Shown here: piece by piece, positions 44,168 through 53,127 of the stretch | How the letters are laid out: every line of letters begins with the position of its first letter | Numbering within the stretch: position 1 is the stretch's first letter | DNA from: JBCBGF01 sp039193455 | GTDB taxonomy: Bacteria; Pseudomonadota; Alphaproteobacteria; Rhodobacterales; Rhodobacteraceae | Reading direction: 5' to 3' | DNA length: 64,000 nt | Assembly: GCA_039193455.1 (NCBI GenBank) | Contig: JBCCWO010000009.1 | Location: 90,955-154,954, forward strand | The notes under the pieces: model-generated | Databases searched by the model: none | What the model was told of the DNA's origin: nothing | What the model saw: only the letters and a program-made list of their open reading frames with translations | Program-made: the position numbers and the translations under genes

Positions 44168-45499
44168 ATGCAGGTCACAGAGACGTTGAACGAAGGTTTG
44201 AAGCGCGCCTATCAGATCGTTGTCACCGCCGATGAGCTGGACGCAAAGGTCAACGAAAAGCTTACCGAAGCGCAGCCCGAGATCGAGATGAAGGGCTTCC
44301 GCAAAGGCAAAGTGCCGATGGCGCTGTTGAAGAAGCAGTTCGGCCAACGCCTGTTGGGTGAGGCGATGCAGGAAGCCGTCGATGGGGCGATGAGCCAGCA
44401 TTTTGAAGATTCGGGCGACCGGCCTGCGCTTCAGCCCGAGGTCAAGATGACCAACGAGGATTGGAAAGCAGGCGACGATATCCACGTCGAGATGAACTAC
44501 GAGGCACTGCCCGAGATCCCCGAAGTGGACCTGGCCGAGATCAAGCTTGAAAAGCTCGTGGTCAAGCCCGCCGATGAGGATATCGACGAGGCGCTGCAGA
44601 ACCTTGCTGAGAGCGCGCAGAACTTTGAAGACCGCCGCAAGGGCAGCAAAGCCAAGGACGGCGATCAGGTGGTGATCGATTTCGTGGGCTCGGTCGACGG
44701 CGAAGAGTTCGAGGGTGGCTCTGCCGAGGATTATCCGCTGGTGCTGGGCTCAAACAGCTTCATCCCGGGCTTTGAAGAACAGCTTGTGGGTGCCAAGGCG
44801 GACGAAGAGGTCGAGGTCAACGTCGACTTCCCCGCGGATTACGGTGCCGAGAACCTGGCCGGGAAGGCCGCTCTTTTCAAATGCACGGTCAAGGCGGTCA
44901 AAGCGCCTGCGGCGGCTGAGATCGATGATGAGCTGGCCAAGAAATACGGCGCTGACGATCTGGATGCCCTGAAAGGCCAGATCTCAGAGCGTCTGGGGAC
45001 AGAGTACGCCGGCGCCGCGCGGCAGGTTATGAAGCGTGGGCTGCTGGACGTGCTGGACGAGACGGTGCAGTTCGAACTGCCGCCCTCACTGGTGGAGGCG
45101 GAGGCCAAACAGATCGCGCATCAGCTGTGGCACGAGGAAAACCCCGATGTCGAAGGGCACGATCACCCCGATATCGAGGCGACCGACGAGCATACCAAGC
45201 TTGCCGAGCGCCGGGTTCGCCTTGGGCTGCTGCTGGCCGAGTTGGGGCGTACGAAAGAGATCGAAGTAACGGACGCCGAGGTGACGCAGGCTGTCATGAA
45301 CCAGGCGCGCCAGTACCCCGGGCAAGAGCGCCAGTTCTTTGAGTTCGTGCAGCAGAACGCCCAGATGCGGCAGCAGATCCAGGCGCCGATTTTTGAGGAT
45401 AAAGTTGTGGACTATATCTTTGAACTCGCCTCGGTGAGCGACAAGGACGTGTCCAAGGATGATCTGAAGGCGGCTGTTGAGGCGCTGGAAGAAGAGTAG
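44168..45499 (+). CDS. tig: trigger factor (peptidyl-prolyl isomerase chaperone)
   Basis: Ribosome-associated chaperone of 443 aa. The ribosome-docking signature G-F-R-K-G-K-V-P lies at residues 43-50; an FKBP-type PPIase domain follows (about 160-245, DGDQVVIDFVGSVDGEEFEGG ... LVLGSNSFIPGFEEQLVGA), and a helical C-terminal chaperone domain. The ATG at 44168 has GAGAGGA upstream; an earlier in-frame ATG would add 13 non-conserved residues. Confidence 0.97.
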   Translation: MQVTETLNEGLKRAYQIVVTADELDAKVNEKLTEAQPEIEMKGFRKGKVPMALLKKQFGQRLLGEAMQEAVDGAMSQHFEDSGDRPALQPEVKMTNEDWKAGDDIHVEMNYEALPEIPEVDLAEIKLEKLVVKPADEDIDEALQNLAESAQNFEDRRKGSKAKDGDQVVIDFVGSVDGEEFEGGSAEDYPLVLGSNSFIPGFEEQLVGAKADEEVEVNVDFPADYGAENLAGKAALFKCTVKAVKAPAAAEIDDELAKKYGADDLDALKGQISERLGTEYAGAARQVMKRGLLDVLDETVQFELPPSLVEAEAKQIAHQLWHEENPDVEGHDHPDIEATDEHTKLAERRVRLGLLLAELGRTKEIEVTDAEVTQAVMNQARQYPGQERQFFEFVQQNAQMRQQIQAPIFEDKVVDYIFELASVSDKDVSKDDLKAAVEALEEE

Positions 45500-45526
45500 C
45501 GCCAAGCGCGTTCGGGAAATAGAAAA

Positions 45527-45554
45527 GGCCGCGCAGTTCGCGCGGCCTTTTTTT
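45527..45554. terminator. intrinsic terminator between convergent tig and rplI
   Basis: GGCCGCGC / GCGCGGCC stem with a 5-nt loop, seven T on the plus strand and AAAA on the other side, so it can serve both tig and the rplI operon. Confidence 0.88.
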
Positions 45555-45571
45555 GTTCCTGAGCAGCTGGA

Positions 45572-46207
45572 TTAGCTGTCGTCTTCGATGATCTCGGGCT
45601 GTGGCTCGCCGGGGGCCTCACCTGCCGTCTCGAGCACCTCGTCGTCGATCTGGGCGGCGCCGATATCGTCGAAGAGTTCTGCGATCTCGAATTCAGCGGC
45701 AGCTTCTTCCTCGGCGGCCAGTTCCTGAATCGACTTGCCGGATGCCTGAAGCTCGGCCTCTTCGGTCGACCGGGCGACGTTCAGCACGATCGACACATCA
45801 ACCTCGGGATGCAGCGAGACCTGAAGCGTGTGCAGCCCCAGTTCCTTGATCGGCCGTTCGAGCGAGATCTGCTTGCGATCCACGCTAAAGCCCGACTCGG
45901 TTGCAGCTTCGGCAGCATCACGGGTCGTTACCGAGCCATAAAGCGCACCGGCGTCCGATGCCGAGCGAATCACGACAAAGGTTTGACCGTCGAGCGTTTC
46001 GCCAAGCTTTTCAGCCTCGGCCCGGGTCTCAAGGTTGCGAGCCTCAAGCTGCGCCTTTTGATCTTCGAAGGCCTTGAGGTTTGCTTCCGACGCCCAAAGC
46101 GCCTTTTTCTGGGGCAGCAGGAAGTTGCGGGCGTAGCCGTCCTTGACGGTCACGACCTCGCCCATTTGGCCCAGCTTGGCCACGCGTTCAAGAAGGATGA
46201 CTTGCAT
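45572..46207 (-). CDS. rplI: 50S ribosomal protein L9, with acidic C-terminal extension
   Basis: Ribosomal protein L9 of 211 aa against about 150 in E. coli. N-terminal rRNA-binding domain MQVILLERVAKLGQMGEVVTVKDGYARNFLLPQ, connecting helix, and C-terminal domain are complete by about residue 150. The extra 60 residues are strongly acidic (ELAAEEEAAAEFEIAELFDDIG ... PEIIEDDS). Last gene of rpsF-rpsR-rplI. Confidence 0.97.
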   Translation of the reverse strand: MQVILLERVAKLGQMGEVVTVKDGYARNFLLPQKKALWASEANLKAFEDQKAQLEARNLETRAEAEKLGETLDGQTFVVIRSASDAGALYGSVTTRDAAEAATESGFSVDRKQISLERPIKELGLHTLQVSLHPEVDVSIVLNVARSTEEAELQASGKSIQELAAEEEAAAEFEIAELFDDIGAAQIDDEVLETAGEAPGEPQPEIIEDDS

Positions 46208-46218
46208 GGGTCTTCTCC

Positions 46219-46446
46219 TTATTTCACGGCGTAGGGCAGCAGGGCGAGGAAGCGGGCGCGCTTGATGGCGCGGGCCAGTTCACGCTGCTTTTTTGCCGAA
46301 ACGGCGGTGATGCGCGAAGGTACGATCTTGCCACGCTCAGAGATGTAGCGTTGCAGCAGGCGCGTGTCCTTGTAGTCGATCTTGGGTGCATTGTCGCCCG
46401 AGAAGGGGCAGACCTTGCGGCGGCGGAAAAACGGTTTTGCAGCCAT
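46219..46446 (-). CDS. rpsR: 30S ribosomal protein S18
   Basis: S18 of 75 aa: FFRRRKVCPFSGDNAPKIDYKDTRLLQRYISERGKIVPSRITAVSAKKQRELARAIKRARFLALLPY covers the whole family pattern. Middle gene of the S6-S18-L9 operon. Confidence 0.98.
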   Translation of the reverse strand: MAAKPFFRRRKVCPFSGDNAPKIDYKDTRLLQRYISERGKIVPSRITAVSAKKQRELARAIKRARFLALLPYAVK

Positions 46447-46464
46447 AACTTAGCCTCCCTCGAC

Positions 46465-46818
46465 TTAGCGGCGCTCGCGGCGGTCGCCGCGGTCGTCACG
46501 CTTTTGCATCTGGATGGACGGGCCTTCCTGATGCTCATCAACCTTGATGGTCAAAACGCGCATGACGTCGTCATGCAGACGCATCAGACGTTCCATTTCC
46601 TGCACGGCCGGTGCGGGGGAATCGGTGCGCATGAAGGCGTAGTGGCCCTTGCGGTTCTTGTTGATCTTGTAGGCCATTGTCTTGACGCCCCAGTATTCCT
46701 GGTCGACGAGCTTGCCGCCGTTGTCAGACAAAACCGTTCCGAAATGTTCAATCAATCCCTCGGCCTGCGTGTTCGACAGGTCCTGACGGGAGATGAAGAC
46801 ATGCTCATAAAGCGGCAT
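46465..46818 (-). CDS. rpsF: 30S ribosomal protein S6
   Basis: S6 of 117 aa starting MPLYEHVFISRQDLSNTQAEGL at 46818 and containing the YWGVKTMAYKINKNRKGHYAFMR block. A basic RDDRGDRRERR tail ends the protein. An upstream in-frame start would add 11 residues with no support. Confidence 0.97.
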   Translation of the reverse strand: MPLYEHVFISRQDLSNTQAEGLIEHFGTVLSDNGGKLVDQEYWGVKTMAYKINKNRKGHYAFMRTDSPAPAVQEMERLMRLHDDVMRVLTIKVDEHQEGPSIQMQKRDDRGDRRERR

Positions 46819-46923
46819 GCATTCTCCAGTTCTTTTCCGAGCGCACTTCAAAGACCGGGGATGACCTTCCGCGCCCGGTCACGAGAGGCTGCGCTGTTGC
46901 ATGGTTCTGCGGAAGACCGCGTG

Positions 46924-46951
46924 CTTATACACGGTCGCGAAGTTGATGCAA
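46924..46951 (-). promoter_or_regulatory. promoter of the rpsF-rpsR-rplI operon
   Basis: Minus strand TTGCAT (46951-46946), 16-bp spacer, TATAAG (46929-46924), about 105 bp upstream of rpsF. Good agreement with sigma-70 consensus. Confidence 0.6.
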
Positions 46952-47019
46952 CCCGGTCCAAATCTGACCATCTTCCGCTCGCACAAATGTTCTCAAACAG
47001 AGTTAACAGAGGGTTAGTC

Positions 47020-47643
47020 ATGTTATCTCTTGCCGAGACCGAGGAAGACGTCGTGCAACTTCGCGACGGCCTTCTGGAAACCGAGAAGACATCGTGGGGC
47101 TACATCGTCCGCGAAAAGGCCGATCGCTTCGATCACGAGACGGTCTTGGAAGCCTCGTGCCGGTTTCTGGGCTTTGTTCTGGTGCTGTGCGCCTACGCCC
47201 AATGGTTTCTGCCTGGCTTGATGTTCAACGGCGATGCAGTCGCGATGAAAGGCGCCTTGTCCTTCTTTCTTTGCGGCACCGGTGTTGCCGTCTACTGGTT
47301 TGCAAGCCGGGGCCTGCGCGGTGAGTTGGAAGTTGACCAGACCCGCCGTGAGCTGCGCCTGGTCAGCCTGAACAGCCGTGGCCACAAACGGCTGCGGGCC
47401 CGGATCTGCATGCGCGATATCGAAAGCGCGTTCCTGCGGCGCACCAAAGAGGCGGATGCGCCGGCCTTTCTGATGGTGCGGCTGCGGCGCGGCGGTGCGC
47501 CGATCAAGCTGGCGACGGGTATGGAAGACGAGCTGATGGAATTGCAGCAGCGTCTCAAGACCGACGTGAAACCCGTCAGCGAAAAGCTGGAAGAGCGGAT
47601 GGCCCGCAGCGTCACCTTCTTGTCGAGCCGCATCGCGTCGTAA
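47020..47643 (+). CDS. hypothetical membrane protein with two TM segments
   Basis: Protein of 207 aa with cytoplasmic N-terminus (ETEEDVVQLRDGLLETEKTSWGYIVREK), two closely spaced TM helices (RFLGFVLVLCAYAQWFLPGL and GALSFFLCGTGVAVYWFAS, about 52-95) and a soluble beta-rich C-terminal half (GELEVDQTRRELRLVSLNSRGHKRLRARICMRDIESAFLRR) that looks PH-like. The ATG at 47020 is preceded by AGAGGG. Family unassigned. Divergent from the rpsF operon. Confidence 0.7.
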   Translation: MLSLAETEEDVVQLRDGLLETEKTSWGYIVREKADRFDHETVLEASCRFLGFVLVLCAYAQWFLPGLMFNGDAVAMKGALSFFLCGTGVAVYWFASRGLRGELEVDQTRRELRLVSLNSRGHKRLRARICMRDIESAFLRRTKEADAPAFLMVRLRRGGAPIKLATGMEDELMELQQRLKTDVKPVSEKLEERMARSVTFLSSRIAS

Positions 47644-47669
47644 CGTAGCCCTACCGTCCGTTAGCGTCT

Positions 47670-47712
47670 GCGCCGCGCCCCGGTGATCCCGGCGCGGCGC
47701 TTTGCCTTGTTT
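47670..47712 (+). terminator. intrinsic terminator after the membrane protein gene
   Basis: GCGCCGCGCC / GGCGCGGCGC 10-bp stem with 11-nt loop followed by TTTGCCTTGTTT. Confidence 0.7.
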
Positions 47713-47768
47713 GGCCCGCGTGCGCGCGCTAGACGGGCTGAAACGCAAAGAAGGGGCGAGAGGGGCAT

Positions 47769-48698
47769 ATGCGGGCATTCGTGTTTCCGGGGCAGGGCGC
47801 GCAAACCATTGGCATGGGCAAGGCGCTGGCCGAGGCCTATCCCGCCGCGCAGGCGGTTTTCGAAGAAGTCGATGATGCGTTGGGAGAAACGCTGTCTGCG
47901 CTGATCTGGGACGGTGATATTGAGACACTGACCCTGACAGAGAACGCGCAGCCCGCTTTGATGGCCACCTCGATTGCAGCGATGCGTGCGCTTGAGGCGG
48001 AAGGGCTGGGGCTGGACACCGCCGCTTACGTTGCGGGGCATTCGCTGGGTGAGTATTCAGCGCTGTGCGCGGCGGGTGCCTTGAAGCTTGACGATACAGC
48101 GCGCCTGTTGCGGCGGCGCGGTCTTGCCATGCAGGCGGCGGTTCCTGTGGGTGAGGGGGCGATGGCGGCGGTGCTGGGGCTTGATCTGGCGGCTGTGACC
48201 GCGCTGGCCGCGGATGCGGCCGAGGGCGAGGTTTGCGTGGCGGCCAACGATAATGACCCCGCGCAGGTGGTGATTTCGGGACATGCGGGTGCCGTGGGCC
48301 GCGCGGTCGACATGGCAAAGGGGCGGGGCGCAAAGCGTGCATTGCCGCTGCCGGTGTCTGCGCCGTTTCATTCACCCCTGATGGCGCCTGCCGCGGAAGA
48401 GATGGCCGAGGCGCTGGCGAGCGTAGAGATCTCTGCGCCCAAGGTGCCGCTGGTCGCCAACGTGCTGGCGAGCGAGGTCAGCGACCCTGCAGAGATCCGG
48501 AAATTGCTGGTTGAGCAGGTGACCCATTCCGTGCGCTGGCGGGAAAGCGTGATGTGGATGGCCGATGCGGGCGTCACGGACATCTGGGAAATTGGCGCGG
48601 GCAAGGCGCTTTGCGGCATGGTTCGGCGGATTGCCAAGGATGTGGCGACGCGCGCCGTGGGCACGCCCGATGACGTTGCGGCCGCCGTCGCGGGCTAG
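47769..48698 (+). CDS. fabD: malonyl-CoA:ACP transacylase
   Basis: FabD of 309 aa; moves malonyl from CoA to ACP for fatty acid synthesis. FPGQGAQTIGMGKAL at the start, nucleophile Ser92 in AGHSLGEYSAL, substrate Arg region (RLLRRRGLAMQ), and His in PVSAPFHSPLM. First gene of a fabD-fabG-acpP cluster; ribosome-binding site AGGGGCG or GAGAGGGG just upstream. Confidence 0.97.
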   Translation: MRAFVFPGQGAQTIGMGKALAEAYPAAQAVFEEVDDALGETLSALIWDGDIETLTLTENAQPALMATSIAAMRALEAEGLGLDTAAYVAGHSLGEYSALCAAGALKLDDTARLLRRRGLAMQAAVPVGEGAMAAVLGLDLAAVTALAADAAEGEVCVAANDNDPAQVVISGHAGAVGRAVDMAKGRGAKRALPLPVSAPFHSPLMAPAAEEMAEALASVEISAPKVPLVANVLASEVSDPAEIRKLLVEQVTHSVRWRESVMWMADAGVTDIWEIGAGKALCGMVRRIAKDVATRAVGTPDDVAAAVAG

Positions 48699-48725
48699 GG
48701 CATAGGAACGGCAGGGGAGATGGGA

Positions 48726-49463
48726 ATGTTTGATCTCAGCGGAAAGACGGCGCTGGTCACGGGGGCGTCCGGGGGTATTGGCGGGGCCATCGCGACGGCG
48801 CTGCACGGTGCGGGCGCAACGGTCGGGCTGTCGGGCACGCGGACAGAACCGCTTGAGGCGTTGGCGGCCCGTCTGGGCGAGCGCGCCCATGTGCTGCCCT
48901 GCAATCTGAGCGATTTGGACGCCGTTGAAGCGCTTCCCAAACAGGCCGTTGAGGCGATGGGCGGGCTGGACATCCTGGTGAACAACGCCGGGATCACGCG
49001 GGACAATCTGTTCATGCGGATGTCCGATGAGGAGTGGCAGAGCGTTCTGAACGTCAACCTCACCGCGACGATGAAGCTGTGCAAAGGCGTGATGCGCGGG
49101 ATGATGAAGGCGCGTTGGGGACGGATTGTGAACATCTCGTCCGTTGTCGGCGCGACCGGGAACCCAGGCCAGGCAAACTATGCGGCATCGAAGGCGGGGA
49201 TGGTGGGCATGTCGAAGTCGCTGGCCTACGAAGTTGCGTCGCGCGGGATCACGGTGAACTGCGTGGCACCCGGCTTTATCACCACCGCGATGACCGACAA
49301 GCTGACCGATGATCAGAAGTCTGCAATCCTGACGCAGGTCCCTGCGGGGCGGATGGGAGACGCGGATGAGATTGGCGCCGCGGTGCTGTATCTTGCCAGC
49401 CCGGAGGCGGGATATCTGACGGGGACGACCTTGCATGTGAACGGCGGCATGGCCATGTTCTGA
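48726..49463 (+). CDS. fabG: 3-oxoacyl-ACP reductase
   Basis: Short-chain dehydrogenase of 245 aa, NADPH-dependent second step of elongation. TGASGGIGGAI cofactor motif, NNAGITRDNLFMRM, catalytic Ser in NISSVVG, YAASKAG Tyr/Lys, and C-terminal GTTLHVNGGMAMF. The ATG at 48726 is chosen over that at 48720 because AGGGGAG directly abuts the earlier ATG but has proper 6-nt spacing to the later one. Confidence 0.96.
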   Translation: MFDLSGKTALVTGASGGIGGAIATALHGAGATVGLSGTRTEPLEALAARLGERAHVLPCNLSDLDAVEALPKQAVEAMGGLDILVNNAGITRDNLFMRMSDEEWQSVLNVNLTATMKLCKGVMRGMMKARWGRIVNISSVVGATGNPGQANYAASKAGMVGMSKSLAYEVASRGITVNCVAPGFITTAMTDKLTDDQKSAILTQVPAGRMGDADEIGAAVLYLASPEAGYLTGTTLHVNGGMAMF

Positions 49464-49490
49464 GTGCCGCAGCGCAGCTTGGGAAAGCGT

Positions 49491-49518
49491 TTGCCTTCTT
49501 AGGCGCATGTGCTATAGG
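49491..49518 (+). promoter_or_regulatory. candidate acpP promoter
   Basis: TTGCCT (49491-49496), 16-bp spacer, TATAGG (49513-49518), leaving a leader of about 120 nt before acpP. A separate strong promoter for acpP is usual. Confidence 0.55.
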
Positions 49519-49647
49519 CGGCCCAGATTTTGGCCGGACGCGGGGCGAACTGGCCGCTTTTCCGGCACTTTACGGCGGACCACCATGGGCTGAAACGGCC
49601 CTCAAAACGAGACGGGCAAAGACCCCGAGGAACTGTGAGGAATTGAT

Positions 49648-49881
49648 ATGAGCGACATCGCAGATCGCGTTAAAAAGATCGTCGTCGAACATCTCGGCGT
49701 GGAAGAGGACAAGGTGTCTGAGAACGCGTCGTTCATCGATGATCTGGGTGCGGACAGTCTGGACACGGTCGAGCTTGTCATGGCGTTTGAAGAAGAGTTC
49801 GGGATCGAGATTCCCGACGATGCCGCCGAGACGATCCAGACCTTCGGCGATGCGGTCAAGTTTATCGGCGAAGCGTCCTAA
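49648..49881 (+). CDS. acpP: acyl carrier protein
   Basis: Acidic 77-aa four-helix protein. The 4'-phosphopantetheine attachment Ser37 sits in DLGADSLDTVELVM. GAGGAATTG ribosome-binding site before the ATG. Followed by its own strong terminator. Confidence 0.98.
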   Translation: MSDIADRVKKIVVEHLGVEEDKVSENASFIDDLGADSLDTVELVMAFEEEFGIEIPDDAAETIQTFGDAVKFIGEAS

Positions 49882-49908
49882 GCCGCCGATCTGATCACCT
49901 ATGCCAAG

Positions 49909-49937
49909 CGCGGCGCCCGAGCGGGCGCCGCGTTTTT
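49909..49937 (+). terminator. intrinsic terminator of acpP
   Basis: CGCGGCGCCC / GGGCGCCGCG, 4-nt loop, TTTTT. Confidence 0.9.
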
Positions 49938-50058
49938 CGTTGGTCGCAGGGCGGTCCCAATGGGTCGCGGTTCCACTTCGCGCTACGTTTCATCGGTGTT
50001 AAGCACAAAGGCACGTGGGGACGGGAGATCGGGTGCGACTTCTAATGGGAGCTTGGCG

Positions 50059-50802
50059 ATGATCATTTACCCGACGATTGAACTGAAAGATGGCCGCTGC
50101 GTCAGCCTGCGCCGCGGGCGCATGGACGAACCGCAGATCTGGCATGTGGACCCGGTCGCCAAGGCTGCCGAGTTTGCCGAGGCCGGGGCGACATGGATGC
50201 ATGTCACCGATTTCGACGGCATGTACGGGGACGATCGCAACGCCGATGTAATCCGTCAGATCATGCGGACGCCCGGTGTTTCGGTGCAGTTGTCTGGCGG
50301 GTTTCGCACCCAAGAGCGCATCGACAGCTACGTCGATGCGGGCGCGGCACGGATCGTCATGGGGACCGTGGCAACCCGCTTCCCGGGCTGGGTGCGTGAG
50401 ATGGCCAAGTACTATCCCGACCAGATCGTGCTGTCTGTAGATGTGTGGCGGGGCCAGGTGATGGTTGATGGCTGGACAGAGGCCTGCGCCATCGATCCGA
50501 TCACGCTGATCGACAGCTATGCGGAGACGCCGCTGGCCGCGGTGAAGATCACCGATATCGATAACGATGTAGATGCCACTGAGGCGTCGCTTGGGGTGAT
50601 ATCGGGTTTGGCCGAACATGCGACGGCGCCGGTGATTGCATCGGGGCTTGTCCACACGGTCGACGACATCGCGCGGCTGAAGTACGTGCCGCACATCGAG
50701 GGCGCCCTTGTGGGGCGGGCGCTCTTTCAGCGCACGGTCGACCTGGCCGAGGCGCTGGATGTCGCTGCAGCGGCGACGGAGCCGACGGCGGAGCTTATGT
50801 AG
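50059..50802 (+). CDS. HisA-like TIM-barrel protein (HisA/HisF family)
   Basis: Protein of 247 aa resembling phosphoribosylformimino-5-aminoimidazole carboxamide ribotide isomerase. The catalytic pair of HisA is D8 and about D127: here the first reads PTIELKDG (Glu8) while the second is kept (SVDVWRGQVMVDGW, D128). Phosphate-binding motifs LSGGFRT and ASGLVHTVDDIARL, GALVGRALF are present. The D8E change and the location between acpP and fabF, away from a his operon, suggest a paralogue rather than the biosynthetic HisA. Start at 50059 (MIIYPTIEL) has GGGAG; upstream extension overlaps the acpP leader region and is not conserved. Confidence 0.72.
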   Translation: MIIYPTIELKDGRCVSLRRGRMDEPQIWHVDPVAKAAEFAEAGATWMHVTDFDGMYGDDRNADVIRQIMRTPGVSVQLSGGFRTQERIDSYVDAGAARIVMGTVATRFPGWVREMAKYYPDQIVLSVDVWRGQVMVDGWTEACAIDPITLIDSYAETPLAAVKITDIDNDVDATEASLGVISGLAEHATAPVIASGLVHTVDDIARLKYVPHIEGALVGRALFQRTVDLAEALDVAAAATEPTAELM

Positions 50803-50850
50803 CTCGGGGCAGTTTGCCCGGATCGGCATTCTTGAAGGTATGGAGTGAAG

Positions 50851-51791
50851 ATGGCGGATTTGGCGCAGGCGCTTGGCGCGGGCGATGCCGAGGGGTTTCT
50901 TGGCTGGCCTGTGGTTGAGACGGCGCAGGGGTCCGACATCGCTGTCATTGGCGTGGATTGTGCGACGCCGTATGCCTCGGTTGGGCCGTACTGTGCCGGT
51001 GGGCCAGCTGCGATCCGGGACGGCGCGCGTACCTTTTGTGATGGCACGGATCGGATGAACTTTGACCTGGATGGGCCGGTGCTGCCGACGGGTGTACACG
51101 GCGTCGATCTGGGTGATTTGGCGGTGGATCCAGCCGATCCGGAGGGCAATCGGGCTTTGATCCAGGCCACGGTTGCCGATGTGCGCGCGGCGGGTGCCGT
51201 GCCGATCGTGTTGGGAGGCGACGACTCGATCCCGATACCGATGCTTGCCGCGCTGGCCCCGGAAGGCCCCATCACGGTTTTGCAGGTGGATGCCCATATC
51301 GATTGGCGCGACGAGGTGGATGGCGAGCGCTGGGGCCTGTCATCGACAATGCGACGTGCCAGTGGGATGGGGCATGTGGAGCGGATTGTGCAGGCTGGTG
51401 TTCGGGGCATGGGATCGGCGCGGTCGGGCGACTATGCGGATGCCTGTGCCTGGGGCGTGACCTTTGTGACGGGGCGCGAGATTGCCCGCGATGGGGTCGC
51501 GCGGGCGATCGAGGCCGTGCCGACGGGATCGCGGGTGGCCATCGCCTTTGATTGCGACGCTCTGGATCCGTCCGAGATGCCCGCGGTGATTGGGCGGACG
51601 GCCGGGGGGGTGCGCTATACTCAGGCGCTGGACTTGATCGAGGGTGTGCGGCAAGGGCCGAGATCGTTGCTTTTGATCTGGTGGAATTCATGCCCCAGCG
51701 CGATGTGGATGGCATCGGCGGGATGACGGCGGCCCAGTTGGCGGCGGCGGTGGCCGGTATCATCGCCCGGCAGCGGGTTGCTGGCCACTAG
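50851..51791 (+). pseudogene. agmatinase/arginase family protein, interrupted by a 1-nt frameshift
   Basis: Ureohydrolase-type gene. The ATG-initiated frame (GGAG 5 bp upstream) runs MADLAQALGAG ... VLGGDDSIPIPML (metal site, Asp where arginases have His), LQVDAHIDWRDE, AFDCDALDPSEMP, GGVRYTQALDLIEGV, and then goes out of frame at about 51646-51651 to a spurious tail ending at 51726. In the +2 frame the expected C-terminus continues immediately (AARAEIVAFDLVEFMPQRD ... IARQRVAGH) to a stop at 51791. One inserted base restores a 313-aa protein of normal length. The break removes the last about 45 residues, including the conserved DLVEFMP segment, so the gene is either a recent pseudogene, a sequencing error, or a programmed shift. 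Confidence 0.8.
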
Positions 51792-51864
51792 GGCCCGGCC
51801 TTGCCCCCATTCGCCAAAGGCGTGTATCAGAACGGCAAATTCGAGAAGATATAGAGGTGGCGGT

Positions 51865-53127
51865 ATGCGTCGAGTGGTTGTGACTGGGCTGGGCATGGTG
51901 TCGCCCCTGGCCTGCGGCGTGGAGGCCACGTGGAGCCGTTTGCTGGACGCGCAATCAGGGGCGGGGACGATCAGCCGTTTTGATGCGGGCCATCTGGCGA
52001 CCACATATGCCTGCGAGATCCCGGTGGGCGATGGGTCTGATGGCACATTCAATGCAGATGACTGGATGGCGCCGAAAGAGCAGCGCAAGGTCGACGACTT
52101 TATCCTTTACGGGGTGGCGGCGGCGGATCAGGCGGTGCGCGATGCCGATTGGATGCCCGAAGACGAAGAGGCCCGGCTGCGCACCGGTGTGATGATCGGG
52201 TCGGGGATTGGCGGGCTCAGCTCGATCGCCGAGACGGCCGTGCTTTTGAAGGAGCGCGGGCCACGGCGGGTGTCGCCGTTCTTTATCCCGGGGGCGTTGA
52301 TCAACCTGGTCTCGGGGCAGGTGTCGATCCGCTATGGCTTCAAGGGCCCGAACCATGCGGTGGTCACAGCGTGTTCGACGGGCGCGCATGCCATCGGCGA
52401 TGCGGCGCGGTTGATCATGCTGGACGATGCGGATGTGATGCTGGCCGGGGGCGCCGAGAGCCCGATCTCTGAAATCGGAATCGCTGGTTTCAATGCGTGC
52501 AAGGCGCTTTCCACCAAGCGCGGGAATGAGCCCGAGCGTGCCTCGCGCCCCTATGATGAGGATCGCGATGGGTTCGTGATGGGCGAAGGTGCTGGCGTGG
52601 TTGTGCTGGAAGAATATGAGCACGCGATGGCGCGGGGGGCCAAGATCTATGCCGAGGTCCTGGGTTATGGCCTGTCTGGTGACGCGTACCATATCACGGC
52701 ACCATCGGAAGATGGTGAGGGCGGCGAGCGGTCGATGCGGGCGGCGCTGAAGTCAGCGAAACTGGAGCCGGATGCAATCGACTATATTAATGCGCACGGG
52801 ACATCGACGATGGCCGATACCATCGAACTGGGCGCGGTGGAGCGGTTGATGGGGGATGCGGCGTCGAAAGCCACGATGAGTTCAACAAAGTCCTCGGTTG
52901 GGCATTTGCTGGGTGCCGCGGGGGCTGTGGAAGCGATTTTCTCGGTCCTGGCGATCCGGGATCAGGTGGCGCCGCCGACGATCAATTTGAAGAACCCCGC
53001 TGTGGCGCCGAAGCTTGACCTGGCGCCGAATGCGAAGCGTGAGCGGGAGATCAACGTGGCGCTGTCAAATTCCTTTGGGTTTGGCGGGACGAACGCATCG
53101 CTTGTGCTTGGGAAGGTGGCGGCCTGA
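51865..53127 (+). CDS. fabF: 3-oxoacyl-ACP synthase II
   Basis: Condensing enzyme of 420 aa. MRRVVVTGLGMVSPLACGVEATW start at 51865 behind AGAGGTGG. Cys-His-His triad: VVTACSTGAHA, INAHGTSTMADT and SSVGHLLGAAGAVEA; C-terminal NSFGFGGTNASLVL. Its TGA overlaps the mltG ATG (TGATG). Confidence 0.97.
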   Translation: MRRVVVTGLGMVSPLACGVEATWSRLLDAQSGAGTISRFDAGHLATTYACEIPVGDGSDGTFNADDWMAPKEQRKVDDFILYGVAAADQAVRDADWMPEDEEARLRTGVMIGSGIGGLSSIAETAVLLKERGPRRVSPFFIPGALINLVSGQVSIRYGFKGPNHAVVTACSTGAHAIGDAARLIMLDDADVMLAGGAESPISEIGIAGFNACKALSTKRGNEPERASRPYDEDRDGFVMGEGAGVVVLEEYEHAMARGAKIYAEVLGYGLSGDAYHITAPSEDGEGGERSMRAALKSAKLEPDAIDYINAHGTSTMADTIELGAVERLMGDAASKATMSSTKSSVGHLLGAAGAVEAIFSVLAIRDQVAPPTINLKNPAVAPKLDLAPNAKREREINVALSNSFGFGGTNASLVLGKVAA

